Notes: generated from the letters alone by a model not told the origin. A DNA stretch of 64,000 bases from Sphaerisporangium cinnabarinum (GCA_003052455.1 QAPD01000045.1:1-64000), one strand, 5' to 3'. Counted from the first letter of the stretch, positions 32,477 through 41,176 are shown. Translations and numbers: made by a program.

Positions 32477-33958
32477 ATGCCCGGAAGCAAGAAGTCGGCA
32501 CCGCGGAAGCCGAGCCGGCGCGAGGTGCCGCAGACGCCCGACACCGTCGACGCGCTCTACCCGCCGCTGCCCGAACGCATCCCGCTGACGCTCGAGTCCA
32601 TCGCGGGCGACGAGCCCACGTACGCGGAGATGCTCGAGTCCATCTGCGGCGCGACCGACGACTCCCAGCCCGTCGAGCAGTACGACGGCACGCTCGGCGT
32701 CACGCGCGCGTACGTGGACGCCCACCAGAAGCAGGCCGTCCAGGTCCAGTGGAACGCGGGCCTCGGCGGCGTCTTCACCAACCCCGGCAACGTCGACGGC
32801 GTGCGCTGGGGGAGCGGCACCCTCATCGCGCCCGACCTGGTCCTCACGTGCGGCCACCTGTTCGACCAGAGCGCGGACGGCTGGGTCCTGCCCCGGCAGA
32901 ACGGGTCGATGCAGGTCATCACGCCGCAGCAGATCGCGACGAGCATGCATATCAACGTGCTGTTCCAGGTGGACCCGTCCGGTGTCCTGCGCACCGAGCA
33001 GAGCTTCCCGATCGTCGCGCTCGTCGAGTACCGGCTCGGCGGCCTCGACATGGCCGTCGTGCGCGTGGGCGGCAACCCGGGGAACACCTACGGGTTCACG
33101 GCCGTCGCCGCGGCCAACCCGGCGGTGGGCGACATGCTCGCGATCATCGGGCACCCCGCCGGGATGCCCAAGCGTGTCGAGGCCGGCCCGGCGACGGTCG
33201 TCACGACGAACCAGGTCCGCTACGACGACATCGACACGCTCGGCGGCAACTCCGGGTCCGGGATCCTCGGGCCCGCGGGCGAGCTCGTCGGCGTGCACAC
33301 GAACGGCGGCTGCAACGCGGCCGGGACCGGGTCGAACTTCGGCACGGCGATCGCGGGCATCCGCGCCGCCTCGCCGACGCTCCAGGCCCTGCCCCACGGG
33401 GCGCGCACCGCGACCGCCGACGACGGCTTCACGTCCCTCGCGCAGGACGTCATCGCGACCGTCAAGGCCGCCGACCAGGTCGGCACGCTCCTGGGCGCCG
33501 ACACCGCCCGCGCCGTCGACGTGCTGACGATCCGGCAGGCCGACTCGCACACGGTCGCCGACCAGATCGGGACCTCGTTCCTCCGGGACCAGGGCGGCAC
33601 GCCGCGCGCCCTCGACTCGGTCTTCCAGGGCGACACCCGCTTCGCCGCGGACAACCCCGTCGGCACCGGGCTCGCGGGCGACGTCGGCACCGGGCCGGGC
33701 GACACGCTCCAGGAGGGCATCTTCGACCCCGGCGACCTCGTCGACCCCGTGGTCAACCCCGCGATCGGGCGGCTCGTGCAGGCCGGTGTGCTCGCCGGGG
33801 CGCGACCCTTCGTCCAGGGCGCGGAGTCGCTCGTGGACGAGGAGGGGCCGGGCGGGGCGGTCGACGTCGTCGGCGCGCTCGTCGAGGCCGTCGCCGAGGC
33901 GCGCGCGACCCTCGAGGCCGTCGAGGCCACGCTCGCCGAGCTCCAGGCCGGGCAGTGA
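32477..33958 (+). CDS. trypsin-like serine protease without signal peptide
   Basis: A 493-residue chymotrypsin-fold protease. After an unusual N-terminal region (about 1-85, basic start, no hydrophobic segment) come GSGTLIAPDLVLTCGH (His127), LGGLDMAVVRV (Asp191) and TLGGNSGSGILG (Ser259). The last 180 residues are not protease. They contain Gly/Asp-rich stretches and an acidic helical tail rich in Glu and Thr. ATG 32477 follows GAGGGGGAACCC. With no export signal it should act in the cytoplasm or leave by another route. The ATP-grasp ligase gene follows after 40 bp, which points to a joint role. Confidence 0.85.
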   Translation: MPGSKKSAPRKPSRREVPQTPDTVDALYPPLPERIPLTLESIAGDEPTYAEMLESICGATDDSQPVEQYDGTLGVTRAYVDAHQKQAVQVQWNAGLGGVFTNPGNVDGVRWGSGTLIAPDLVLTCGHLFDQSADGWVLPRQNGSMQVITPQQIATSMHINVLFQVDPSGVLRTEQSFPIVALVEYRLGGLDMAVVRVGGNPGNTYGFTAVAAANPAVGDMLAIIGHPAGMPKRVEAGPATVVTTNQVRYDDIDTLGGNSGSGILGPAGELVGVHTNGGCNAAGTGSNFGTAIAGIRAASPTLQALPHGARTATADDGFTSLAQDVIATVKAADQVGTLLGADTARAVDVLTIRQADSHTVADQIGTSFLRDQGGTPRALDSVFQGDTRFAADNPVGTGLAGDVGTGPGDTLQEGIFDPGDLVDPVVNPAIGRLVQAGVLAGARPFVQGAESLVDEEGPGGAVDVVGALVEAVAEARATLEAVEATLAELQAGQ

Positions 33959-33998
33959 CCCGGGCGACCTCGCTCACGGACCGGACCGGGAGACCGCG

Positions 33999-35000
33999 AT
34001 GATCGGCATCGTGTCGCACGCGGACGACCTCCACACCACGGAGGTCGTCCGCCACCTGGACGCGCTCGGCGCGCCCCACGCGCTCCTCGACACGGGGCAC
34101 GCGCCCCGCGACGTGGCGCTCACCTCGACGCAGGACGCCGCGGGGTGGCGCGCCGACTGGGTCGACACGAGCGCCGAGGGCGTGAGCGCGGTGGACACCA
34201 CCACGCTGCGCGCCGTGTGGTGGCGCCGCCCGCAGCCGTTCGCGCTGCACGACGACCTGCGCTCCGCCCAGGACCGCGGCTTCGCCCACGGGGAGGTGGC
34301 CGCGGCGGTGTCCGGGCTGTGGTCGTGCCTGCCCGCCACGTGGGTCAACGACCCGGACCGCGACGAGGCCGGGTCCCGCAAGATGTGGCAGCTCCAGGTC
34401 GCCGCGCGCCTGGGGCTGCGCGTGCCGCGCACGTGCATGACGAACGACCCGGCCCGCGCCCGGGAGTTCCTGCACCGGGAACCGGGGCGCGTGATCTTCA
34501 AGCCGTTCAGCGGCACGCCCGCGACGTGGCGCGAGACCCGCCCCGTGCGGGAGGCGGACCTCGCGCTCATCGAGAGCGTGCGCTACGCGCCGGTCATCTT
34601 CCAGGAGGCCGTCACGGGGTCGGACGTGCGCGTGACGATCGTCGGCACGGAGCTGTTCGCGGCCGAGCTGCGCACCGAGGAGTCGGCGTACGCGTACGAC
34701 TTCCGCGTCGACACCCACCACTGCCCGACGTCGGTGCACGACCTTCCCGAGCACGTCGCCACCGCGCTCCTGCGGCTCATGGAGGTGCTCGGCCTCTGGT
34801 ACGGGGCGGTCGACCTGCGCCGCACGCCCGAGGGCGACTACGTGTTCCTGGAGATCAACCCGGCCGGGCAGTGGCTCTTCGTCGAGTACGCGACCGGGCA
34901 GCCGATCGCCGCGGCGCTCGCGGCGCTGCTCGCGCGTCTCGACCGCGAGGAGGCCCCGGGCGCGACGCGGCGGCGCACCTGGCGCGGCAACGCGGACTGA
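33999..35000 (+). CDS. ATP-grasp ligase of the MvdD/graspetide type
   Basis: A 333-residue ATP-grasp enzyme that should form ester or amide bonds between side chains of a peptide or protein. The MvdD-like pre-grasp domain (IGIVSHADDLHTTEVVRHLDALG, AVWWRRPQPF, TWVNDPDRDEAGSRKMWQLQVAARLGLRVPRTCMTNDP) precedes the ATP-grasp fold: VIFKPFSG with the ATP Lys, VIFQEAVTGSDVRVTIVG, and FLEINPAGQWLFVE with the metal-binding Glu/Asn. No small precursor gene is visible. The only neighbour in the operon is the protease, whose C-terminal tail is a possible substrate. A typical graspetide methyltransferase is absent. Confidence 0.82.
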   Translation: MIGIVSHADDLHTTEVVRHLDALGAPHALLDTGHAPRDVALTSTQDAAGWRADWVDTSAEGVSAVDTTTLRAVWWRRPQPFALHDDLRSAQDRGFAHGEVAAAVSGLWSCLPATWVNDPDRDEAGSRKMWQLQVAARLGLRVPRTCMTNDPARAREFLHREPGRVIFKPFSGTPATWRETRPVREADLALIESVRYAPVIFQEAVTGSDVRVTIVGTELFAAELRTEESAYAYDFRVDTHHCPTSVHDLPEHVATALLRLMEVLGLWYGAVDLRRTPEGDYVFLEINPAGQWLFVEYATGQPIAAALAALLARLDREEAPGATRRRTWRGNAD

Positions 35001-35004
35001 GCGT

Positions 35005-35051
35005 GGGTCCGGATCCGGGTCCGGGTCCGGGTGCGGATGCGGATGCGGGCC
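35005..35051. repeat. hexanucleotide repeats between convergent genes
   Basis: GGGTCC and GGATGC units repeat about seven times between the ATP-grasp gene and the GT2 gene. This is simple sequence; no gene is seen in it. Confidence 0.6.
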
Positions 35052-35069
35052 GGGCAGCGCCGGTGCGCG

Positions 35070-35807
35070 TCAGCGCCAGCGGTCGCGCCACCGCTCCCAC
35101 GGTGGCGCGACCGTCCAGTTGAGGCGCAGCGTGCGCCACGCGCGGTCCATGCGGCGACGGCGCTGGCGTCGCCCGCGCAGCGAGCGCGCCGACACCCCGA
35201 CGCGCCACGACCGGTCGAGCACCGTGCGTCGGCCCGGACCGAGGCGGAACGACAGGTCGAGGTCGTCGTGCACCTCGGGGTCGTCGCGCACGACGGCGTC
35301 GCGCACGGCGGTCCACGCCGAGCGGCGCAGGGCCATGCACGAACCCCAGAGCGCGGTGTGGCCGAGCGCGAGGTGGCACAGCACGTAGTACGCGCCGAGA
35401 TAGACGATCGCGACGGCGGCGCGCGCGCCGCGCGGCAGGTCGTCGAACGTGCCGGTGCCGGTCATCGCGTCGAGGGTCGGGTCGGCGGCCATGCGGTCCA
35501 CGACGCGCTGCACCCACCCCGGGTCGGGGAGCGAGTCGGCGTCGAGCCGCGCGATGACGTCGCCGCGCGCGGCGTCGTACCCGGTCGCGGCGGCGGCGGG
35601 GATGCCGACGCGGTCCTCGCGCACGACGACGGCACCCCAGCGCCGCGCGACGAGCGCCGAGTCGTCGCGGGACGCGTTGTCGACGACCACGACCTCGAGC
35701 GGCGCGACGGTCTGCTGCGCGATGCGCGCCAGGCAGCGATCGAGGGCGGCGGCGTCGTCGCGGACGGGGACGACGACCGACACGGTCGGGGCGGTCCGGC
35801 GCGTCAC
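35070..35807 (-). CDS. family 2 glycosyltransferase
   Basis: A GT-A-fold glycosyltransferase of 245 residues. PTVSVVVPVRDDAAALDRCLARI opens the domain, VVVDNASRDDS holds the nucleotide-sugar Asp, ARLDADSLPDPGW is the DxD-type motif, and LWGSCMALRRSAW and VHDDLDLSFRL (acceptor and catalytic Asp region) follow. A central hydrophobic stretch and a very basic C-terminus suggest membrane association. The GTG start overlaps the upstream membrane-protein stop by 4 bp. Donor and acceptor are unknown. Confidence 0.88.
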   Translation of the reverse strand: MTRRTAPTVSVVVPVRDDAAALDRCLARIAQQTVAPLEVVVVDNASRDDSALVARRWGAVVVREDRVGIPAAAATGYDAARGDVIARLDADSLPDPGWVQRVVDRMAADPTLDAMTGTGTFDDLPRGARAAVAIVYLGAYYVLCHLALGHTALWGSCMALRRSAWTAVRDAVVRDDPEVHDDLDLSFRLGPGRRTVLDRSWRVGVSARSLRGRRQRRRRMDRAWRTLRLNWTVAPPWERWRDRWR

Positions 35808-36409
35808 GGTCGGACCTCGCGGACCGCGGTGCCGCGCGCGAGGAGGACCCCGGCGACGGCGGAGCCGAGCAGCCCGGTCGCGAGGTCGGTGACCGTGTCG
35901 CCGTAGCCGACGCCGATCCGGTCGTCGAGGAACGTGTGCCCGGCCCACTCGCCGAGCTCCCACAGGATCGCGAGGACCGCCCCGAGACCCGTGGTCACCA
36001 CGACGACGCCCGTGCGCCACGGCCGGTCGTCGGCGTGCGGGGCGGGCAGCGCCCTGACCCGGACGAGCGTCACCGTCGCGAGCGCCGCGATGAGCCCGGT
36101 GCACACGGCGTGCACCGGCAGGTCGAGCCACGGCACCGCGCGGTACCACTCGAGCTGGGCGGCCCAGGCGGAGGCGAGCAGCGCAGCCCCGTAGCCGACG
36201 TCGAGCACGCCGGTCACCCCGAGGGCGCGCGGCACCATCGTCCCGCCGAGCACGAGCAGGAACAGCGCGACGCCGACGCCGTCGAGCGCCGCGCCGGCCG
36301 CGACGACGCTGAGCGCGGCCGCGGCCCGGACCGCGTCGCCCGCGACGAGCGCGCCGCGTCCCGGGGCGGCGAGGGAGGGGCCCGCCGTGGGGGCGGGGGT
36401 GGCGGGCAT
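35804..36409 (-). CDS. DUF2238-like membrane protein
   Basis: A 201-residue polytopic protein with about six hydrophobic segments. The segment WLDLPVHAVCTGLIAALATV and the pair ILWELGEWAGHTFLDD and GYGDTVTDLATGLLGSAVAGVLLA resemble DUF2238/YjdF proteins, which carry acidic residues in membrane helices. ATG 36409 has AGGAG 7 nt upstream; the longer frame has none. It is translationally coupled to the GT2 gene (GTGA). Confidence 0.75.
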   Translation of the reverse strand: MPATPAPTAGPSLAAPGRGALVAGDAVRAAAALSVVAAGAALDGVGVALFLLVLGGTMVPRALGVTGVLDVGYGAALLASAWAAQLEWYRAVPWLDLPVHAVCTGLIAALATVTLVRVRALPAPHADDRPWRTGVVVVTTGLGAVLAILWELGEWAGHTFLDDRIGVGYGDTVTDLATGLLGSAVAGVLLARGTAVREVRP

Positions 36410-36431
36410 GCGGGGCTCCTGGGAGGGTGGT

Positions 36432-36469
36432 GCGGCGGCGGGGATCACAGCCTCACACCCCGCCGCCGC
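36432..36469. repeat. 12-bp inverted repeat before the DUF2238-like gene
   Basis: GCGGCGGCGGGG and its exact complement are separated by 14 bases. It may be a leader structure or a second terminator for the upstream VOC gene. Confidence 0.45.
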
Positions 36470-36553
36470 GTTCGCACGCCCGTCCGCCGGGAGCGCTCGT
36501 CGCGCCTCCCGAGGCGCCCGGGGGTCGGGTCGGTGGTCACGTGACCCAGCCTC

Positions 36554-36571
36554 CACCGCGGAGCCGCGGTG
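36554..36571 (-). terminator. hairpin after VOC gene
   Basis: CACCGCGG-AG-CCGCGGTG lies directly after the stop codon of the minus-strand VOC gene; 8-bp stem, two-base turn. Confidence 0.5.
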
Positions 36572-36572
36572 C

Positions 36573-37079
36573 TCACGGTGCGGGCGCCTCGATCCCGATG
36601 CCCTCCAGGAACCGGGCGGAGTCGCTCCCGGCGACGAACGGGCGCGCCGCCGTCATGACGACGCGCGCGTTCTCCGGCGTGCGGACCTCGACCTCGACGG
36701 ACCCCCACGGCATCTCGCGCGGGCCCGTCGTGCAGCCGGGCGTCACCGCCTCGCACGCGGCGACGATCGCGTCGACCTGCGACAGGACGCACGAGAAGCT
36801 CACCGTCAGGGCCGGAAGGTCGGGCGCCGGGGTGCCCGGGACGAGGAGCACGTCCTGGAACGCCCAGCGCCGCAGGTGCACCACGCCGCCCGGCACGGAG
36901 AACAGGTCGACGAACCCGAGCCCGCGCGTCCAGAGCTCGACGGACGCCGCGAGGTCGTCCGTCGGGACGGTCACGAGCTGCGGCATGCCGTAGATGCCGC
37001 GGAACGGCTCCGGGGCGACGGCGTCGGGCCCCGGGGCGGGGACGGGGGAGAGGTCGAAGGCGGGGAACGTGTCGGTCAT
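36573..37079 (-). CDS. VOC-family protein
   Basis: A 168-residue glyoxalase/bleomycin-resistance fold protein. PQLVTVPTDDLAASVELWTRGLGFVDLFSVPGGVVHLRR is the N-terminal half, and ALTVSFSCVLSQVDAIVAACEAV and the SVEVEVRTPENARVVMTA block form the C-terminal half. It is longer at the N-terminus than minimal family members. It lies 33 bp after the GNAT gene on the same strand, possibly in one unit. Substrate unknown. Confidence 0.8.
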   Translation of the reverse strand: MTDTFPAFDLSPVPAPGPDAVAPEPFRGIYGMPQLVTVPTDDLAASVELWTRGLGFVDLFSVPGGVVHLRRWAFQDVLLVPGTPAPDLPALTVSFSCVLSQVDAIVAACEAVTPGCTTGPREMPWGSVEVEVRTPENARVVMTAARPFVAGSDSARFLEGIGIEAPAP

Positions 37080-37112
37080 GCGGGCAGCCTGCGCCCTGAC
37101 GTCGCGTCAGGG

Positions 37113-37709
37113 TCAAGCGCCCGCGCGCGCCTCGTCGGCCAGCAGCGCGTACACGACGCCGTCGACCCAGCCCAGGTCCCGGTGCAGGGAGTCGCGCACC
37201 CCCACGCCCTCGCGCCGCATCCCCACGCGCTCCATGAGCCGCCACGACGGCTCGTTCGCGAGGAACGCGTTCGCCACGACGCGCCGCAGCCCCAGGTCCT
37301 CGAAGCACACCCGCAGGAGCGCCCGCACGGCTTCCGTCGCGTAGCCCTGCCCCTGGTGCGCCGGGTCGAGCACCCAGCCGATCTCGGCCTCGTCGTCGTG
37401 CGGACGGTCGACGACGTCGCGCTGCGCCCAGCCGTCGCGCACCGCGAGGTAGAGGTCCCCGACCACGGCGCCCTCGCGCTCCACGACGAGCGTCGTCGCG
37501 AGCCGCCCCGGCTCGACGTGGTGCTCGCGCCACTCCTCGACCGCGGTGAACCGCTGCGTGAGCCACCGGTCCACCTCGGGCAGGCTGCGGTAGGCGAACA
37601 GCGCGTCGGCGTCGTCCGGCCGGGCGCGGCGCAGCGTCAGGCGAGCGGTCCGCACGGGCCACGCGACCCGCTCCAGGGCGTCGGGGCGCACGTCGGTGGC
37701 GTCGGTCAT
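37113..37709 (-). CDS. GNAT-family acetyltransferase (RimJ/RimL-like)
   Basis: A 198-residue N-acetyltransferase. RTARLTLRRARPDDADALFAYRS is the typical RimJ/L start, EIGWVLDPAHQGQGYATEAVRALL holds the acetyl-CoA pyrophosphate loop (QGQGYA), and LRRVVANAFLANEPSWRLMERVGMRREG contains the N-x-x-S motif for CoA. ATG 37709 is chosen over a longer frame lacking a ribosome site. The acceptor is unknown. Confidence 0.88.
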   Translation of the reverse strand: MTDATDVRPDALERVAWPVRTARLTLRRARPDDADALFAYRSLPEVDRWLTQRFTAVEEWREHHVEPGRLATTLVVEREGAVVGDLYLAVRDGWAQRDVVDRPHDDEAEIGWVLDPAHQGQGYATEAVRALLRVCFEDLGLRRVVANAFLANEPSWRLMERVGMRREGVGVRDSLHRDLGWVDGVVYALLADEARAGA

Positions 37710-37827
37710 GCGCCCACCCTGGCACGTGCGCGGCCTGCGCATCGAGGGGATTCCCGCGGCGCGGGACCGTCGGTCCGCACGGCGGCCCCGACGACGGGCG
37801 CGCGCGACGGCACGCCCCGCCCCAGTC

Positions 37828-37833
37828 TAGGGT
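37828..37833 (+). promoter_or_regulatory. leaderless -10 box (TAGGGT)
   Basis: TAGGGT-N7-ATG before the 179-residue hypothetical gene. No ribosome site is present, so the start codon is probably the transcript's 5' end. Confidence 0.6.
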
Positions 37834-37840
37834 CGCCCCC

Positions 37841-38380
37841 ATGACGCTGTTCCTCGACGACCCCGACCAGGGTCTGTCGCCCGCGACGAGCCACCCCGCC
37901 TTCGTGTCCCTCGCGCCGGAGCCGTTCTACGACGAGGGCGAGGACTTCGCGCCGTTCGGCAACGACTCCGGGCACGACGCGCTGCGCGACCTCGAGGAGT
38001 GGTACGCCGCGGACGGGCGCGACGACGCGCTGCCCGCCTTCGTCGACGGCCTCCTCGCCGCGTGGGACCTCGGCGTCCCCGAGGACGTCTGGGCGGCCGG
38101 TCGGCAGGGCGCGGTGGACCGGCTCGGTCGCGGCGACGTCGACGAGGCGGCGCTCGCGGCCGAGGCCCGCGCGCAGATCGCGATCGTGCTCGGTCAGCTG
38201 AAGATCCGCGGCGGCCTCACGCCGCACGCGCGGGCCCTGGGCACCGCGGTGCTGGACGTGCTCGCCGCCCTCAACGACCACGCGCGGGTCGTGAGCCCGG
38301 GCTGGCGGTACGCCGACGCCGACGCCGCGGCGACCGCCGCGATGGCCGCCGTCGTGCGGGCCGCGCCCGACCTGACCTGA
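37841..38380 (+). CDS. hypothetical protein, 179 residues
   Basis: Function not recognised. It is soluble and acidic. Notable stretches are PAFVSLAPEPFYDEGEDFAPFGNDSGHDALRDLEEWYAADGRDDALPAFVDGLLAAWDLGVPEDVW and a C-terminal helical part (LTPHARALGTAVLDVLAALNDH). The FAPFGNDSG-LEEWY pattern resembles uncharacterised proteins loosely named MolR/YfeE-like. No signal peptide or membrane segment. It ends 10 bp from the convergent membrane-protein gene. Confidence 0.7.
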   Translation: MTLFLDDPDQGLSPATSHPAFVSLAPEPFYDEGEDFAPFGNDSGHDALRDLEEWYAADGRDDALPAFVDGLLAAWDLGVPEDVWAAGRQGAVDRLGRGDVDEAALAAEARAQIAIVLGQLKIRGGLTPHARALGTAVLDVLAALNDHARVVSPGWRYADADAAATAAMAAVVRAAPDLT

Positions 38381-38390
38381 CGGCCCTGCC

Positions 38391-39200
38391 CTATGCCGAC
38401 GGCGGGTCGTCGTCGGCCCGGCCGCCGACGAGGTTCCGTACGCGCTCCCTGCGCGCCCGGTAGCGCGCCCCGAAGCGCTCCTGCGCGCGGGCGAGCCGGT
38501 GCGGCCGGCGCCCGTACCGGCGTCGGGCCCAGAACGACGACGGCTTCGCGAGCCGCACCGCGCCCACGAGCGCGACGACCGGGACCACCACGCCGACCAG
38601 GCCCGTCGCGAGCTTGCCCTTGAGGACGCACACGAACGCGAGCGCGAGGTGCACGACGACCGTCACGGTGTACGCGAGCCAGCCGCCGGAGGTGCCGTCC
38701 GAGGTCACGCCGATCGGTGACGCGGACAGGAGCAGCGCCCCGCCGAGCGCCCCGCCGACGAGGATCGCGTCGATCGAGCGCCGACCCTCCTCGGACCAGT
38801 AGACGTCGTCGACGTAGAGCCACAGCGCGAACTCGTCGAGCGCGAGCGCGGCGCCCGCGCCGAACAGCAGCGCGAGCACCTCCGACCACGGGTGCCCGGG
38901 GGAGTAGCGGAACTCGAGCATGCCGGTCAGCAGCACGAGCAGGATGCCCCACACCTGGTGGTGCACGTGGACGCCCCCGATCGACACGTCCCCGAGGAGG
39001 GACCGCCCCGACGGCGGCCGACCGTCGTCCGGGGGCTCGTGCCCGGGCGCCCCCGTGGTCGTCGCTGCGGCGGCCTCGGTGCGGGCGCGGATGCGGCGCG
39101 TGATCGACCGCACGACGACGAACGTCACGACGAACCCGACGAGCGCGAACAGCGCCGGGGCGCGGCCCGTGCCGACGACGTGCTCGGTGTACCAGCCCAC
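38391..39200 (-). CDS. polytopic membrane protein
   Basis: A 269-residue membrane protein of unknown role. A first hydrophobic helix (about 15-32) is followed by a basic, Ala/Pro-rich loop, then about five more hydrophobic segments. A conserved-looking block, IGGVHVHHQVWGILLVLLTGMLEFRY, contains three His residues, and ALALDEFALWLYVDDVYWSEEGRRSIDAI an acidic cluster. The His and Asp/Glu residues could hold a metal. GTG 39200 follows GGGAGGGGGACC. The C-terminus is strongly basic. Confidence 0.75.
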   Translation of the reverse strand: MGWYTEHVVGTGRAPALFALVGFVVTFVVVRSITRRIRARTEAAAATTTGAPGHEPPDDGRPPSGRSLLGDVSIGGVHVHHQVWGILLVLLTGMLEFRYSPGHPWSEVLALLFGAGAALALDEFALWLYVDDVYWSEEGRRSIDAILVGGALGGALLLSASPIGVTSDGTSGGWLAYTVTVVVHLALAFVCVLKGKLATGLVGVVVPVVALVGAVRLAKPSSFWARRRYGRRPHRLARAQERFGARYRARRERVRNLVGGRADDDPPSA

Positions 39201-39283
39201 GGGTCCCCCTCCCGGCCGGTGGTCCCGGCTCCATCGTCCGGGGTCCGGGGCGGCCCGTCGAGCGGGGCGCCCCGGACCGGCGC

Positions 39284-40909
39284 TCAGCGGGCCGGGTCCG
39301 TCATGCCCGCGGGCACCTCGTGGAGCGCGCCGTCCCGGTCGAGCTCGAGCCGCACGTCGACCCCGAGGCGGTCGAGGAACCCGTCGTCGTGGCTCACCAC
39401 GAGCAGCGCGCCCGCGTAGCCCGACAACGCCTCGACGAGCCGCTCGACGCTGCGCACGTCGAGGTCGTTCGTCGGCTCGTCGAGCACGAGGAGGTGCGCG
39501 GGCGGGTCGGCGAGCAGGAGGCGTGCGAGCGCGACCCGGAACCGCTCCCCGCCCGACAGCGTGCCCACCGGGCGGTCCACGGCGGACCCCCGCAGGAGCA
39601 GGCGCGCGAGGTGGTTGCGGACCGTGCCCGGAGCCGTCCCCGGGGCGCCGTCGCGGACGTTGTCGAGCGCGCTGCGCGCGTCGTCGAGCCCGTCGAGCCG
39701 CTGCGAGAGGTACCCGACCCGGTCGGTGAGGAGCGTCCCGCCGGCGCGTCCCGGCTCGGGCGTGCGCCCCGCGAGCAGGTTCTCCAGGAGCGTCGTCTTG
39801 CCGGTGCCGTTGGCCCCCACGAGCGCGACCCGCTCAGGTCCCTGGAGGACGACGGTGCGGTTCGTCCCGTGCAGCTCGGCGAGGCGACGGCCGCGCGGGA
39901 CGTCGGGGTCCGGCAGCACGAGGTGCACGTGCTCGTCGTCGCGCACCCGGGCCGCCGCCGCGTCGAGCGCCTGCTGCGCGGCCTGGACCCTGGCGTCCAG
40001 GCCCTGGCGCATCGAGCCGGCCGAGACCTGGGCCGCGGACGCGCGCAGCCCCATGGAGATGCGCGAGCCGGTGCGGTTGGCCTGGGCGGTCCGCGCCGTC
40101 CGCTCGCGGCGTGCGAGCTTGGTCTCGGCCTCCACGCGCTGGCGCTTCTCGGCGCGCAAGGTCTGCTCGGCGGTCCGCGCCGCCTGCGCCGCCGCGGCCT
40201 GGTCGGCCTCGAGCTGGGCGCGCCACGCGCTGTACGGGCCGCCGAACGTGGTCAGCGTGCCCGCGTGCAGCTCGGCGGTCTCGTCGACGTGCTCGAGGAG
40301 CTCCAGGTCGTGGCTCACGACGACGAGCGTCCCGGGCCAGTCGTCGACGAGCGCGGCGAGCCGGGCGCGCGTACCGCGGTCGAGGTTGTTCGTCGGCTCG
40401 TCGAGCAGCGTGATGGCGCTGCGCCGCACCCGCAGGCCGCTGATCGCGACGAGCATCGCCTCGCCGCCGGACAGCTCGCCGACGCGCCGGTCGAGGCCGA
40501 CGCCGTCGAGCCCGATCTCGGCGAGCGCCTGGGCCGCTCGCGCCTCGACGTCCCAGTCGTCGCCGACGGCGTCGAAGTGCCGCTCGTCGACGTCGCCGGA
40601 CTCGATCGCGCGCAGGGCGTCGAGCGTGCGGTCGATGCCGAGCAGGCGCGCGACGCTCGCGTCGAGGCCGAGCGTGAGCGTCTGCGGGAGGTAGGCGACG
40701 TCGCCGGTGGTCGTCACACGCCCGGACGTCGGCGTGAGCAGGCCGGCGACGAGGCGCAGCAGCGTGGACTTGCCGGCGCCGTTGTCGCCGACGAGGCCCG
40801 TGCGGCCGGTGCCGAACGTGCCGGAGAGGTGGGAGAGCGCGACGGTGCCGTCGGGCCACTCGAACGTGAGGTCGGTCAGCGTCACCGCGGACCGGTGCAG
40901 GGTGGACAT
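39284..40909 (-). CDS. ABC-F family ATPase
   Basis: A soluble 541-residue protein with two ABC domains and no membrane part. First domain: GDNGAGKST, LSGGE, LLDEPTNNLD. The linker (about 230-290, Gln/Ala/Glu/Lys/Arg-rich, coiled) is typical of ABC-F proteins. Second domain: GANGTGKTT, LSGGER, VLDEPTNDLD. ABC-F proteins act on the ribosome; some protect it from antibiotics and are switched on by leader attenuation. GAGGAG lies 7 nt before ATG and one base from a stable hairpin. Which antibiotic, if any, cannot be said. Confidence 0.9.
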   Translation of the reverse strand: MSTLHRSAVTLTDLTFEWPDGTVALSHLSGTFGTGRTGLVGDNGAGKSTLLRLVAGLLTPTSGRVTTTGDVAYLPQTLTLGLDASVARLLGIDRTLDALRAIESGDVDERHFDAVGDDWDVEARAAQALAEIGLDGVGLDRRVGELSGGEAMLVAISGLRVRRSAITLLDEPTNNLDRGTRARLAALVDDWPGTLVVVSHDLELLEHVDETAELHAGTLTTFGGPYSAWRAQLEADQAAAAQAARTAEQTLRAEKRQRVEAETKLARRERTARTAQANRTGSRISMGLRASAAQVSAGSMRQGLDARVQAAQQALDAAAARVRDDEHVHLVLPDPDVPRGRRLAELHGTNRTVVLQGPERVALVGANGTGKTTLLENLLAGRTPEPGRAGGTLLTDRVGYLSQRLDGLDDARSALDNVRDGAPGTAPGTVRNHLARLLLRGSAVDRPVGTLSGGERFRVALARLLLADPPAHLLVLDEPTNDLDVRSVERLVEALSGYAGALLVVSHDDGFLDRLGVDVRLELDRDGALHEVPAGMTDPAR

Positions 40910-40923
40910 GGGTGTGCTCCTCG

Positions 40924-40941
40924 GCCCGCGGTGCCGCGGGC
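40924..40941 (-). promoter_or_regulatory. hairpin abutting the ABC-F ribosome site
   Basis: GCCCGCGG-CA-CCGCGGGC on the minus strand ends one base before GAGGAG (40917-40922). A second 7-bp hairpin sits at 41120-41137, near the start of the leader. Together they could form an attenuator. Confidence 0.4.
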
Positions 40942-41176
40942 GTGGTCGTGCCGGGAAGGACGGGCGGGACGTCGTCGCGCGGGCGCGCGGACGGGCCGCC
41001 GGTGGCGGGAGCGGTGGGGCGTCGTCCAGGCACGCCGGGGCCGCGGCACGAGCCGGGCCAGGGTCGCCGAGGAGGGCTCCGACGGGGCGGAGCGGGGGCG
41101 AGGGGTGCGCTGGGGCGGGCCGCCGACGGCTCGGCGGCTAGAGTCTGTCGACCTCGATGAGCACGCGTCGATGCTA

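Noticed and set aside
33959-35069. Small graspetide precursor gene
   Set aside because: The gap between the protease and ligase genes is 40 bp and the gap after the ligase holds only hexanucleotide repeats; no short frame with a ribosome site was found.
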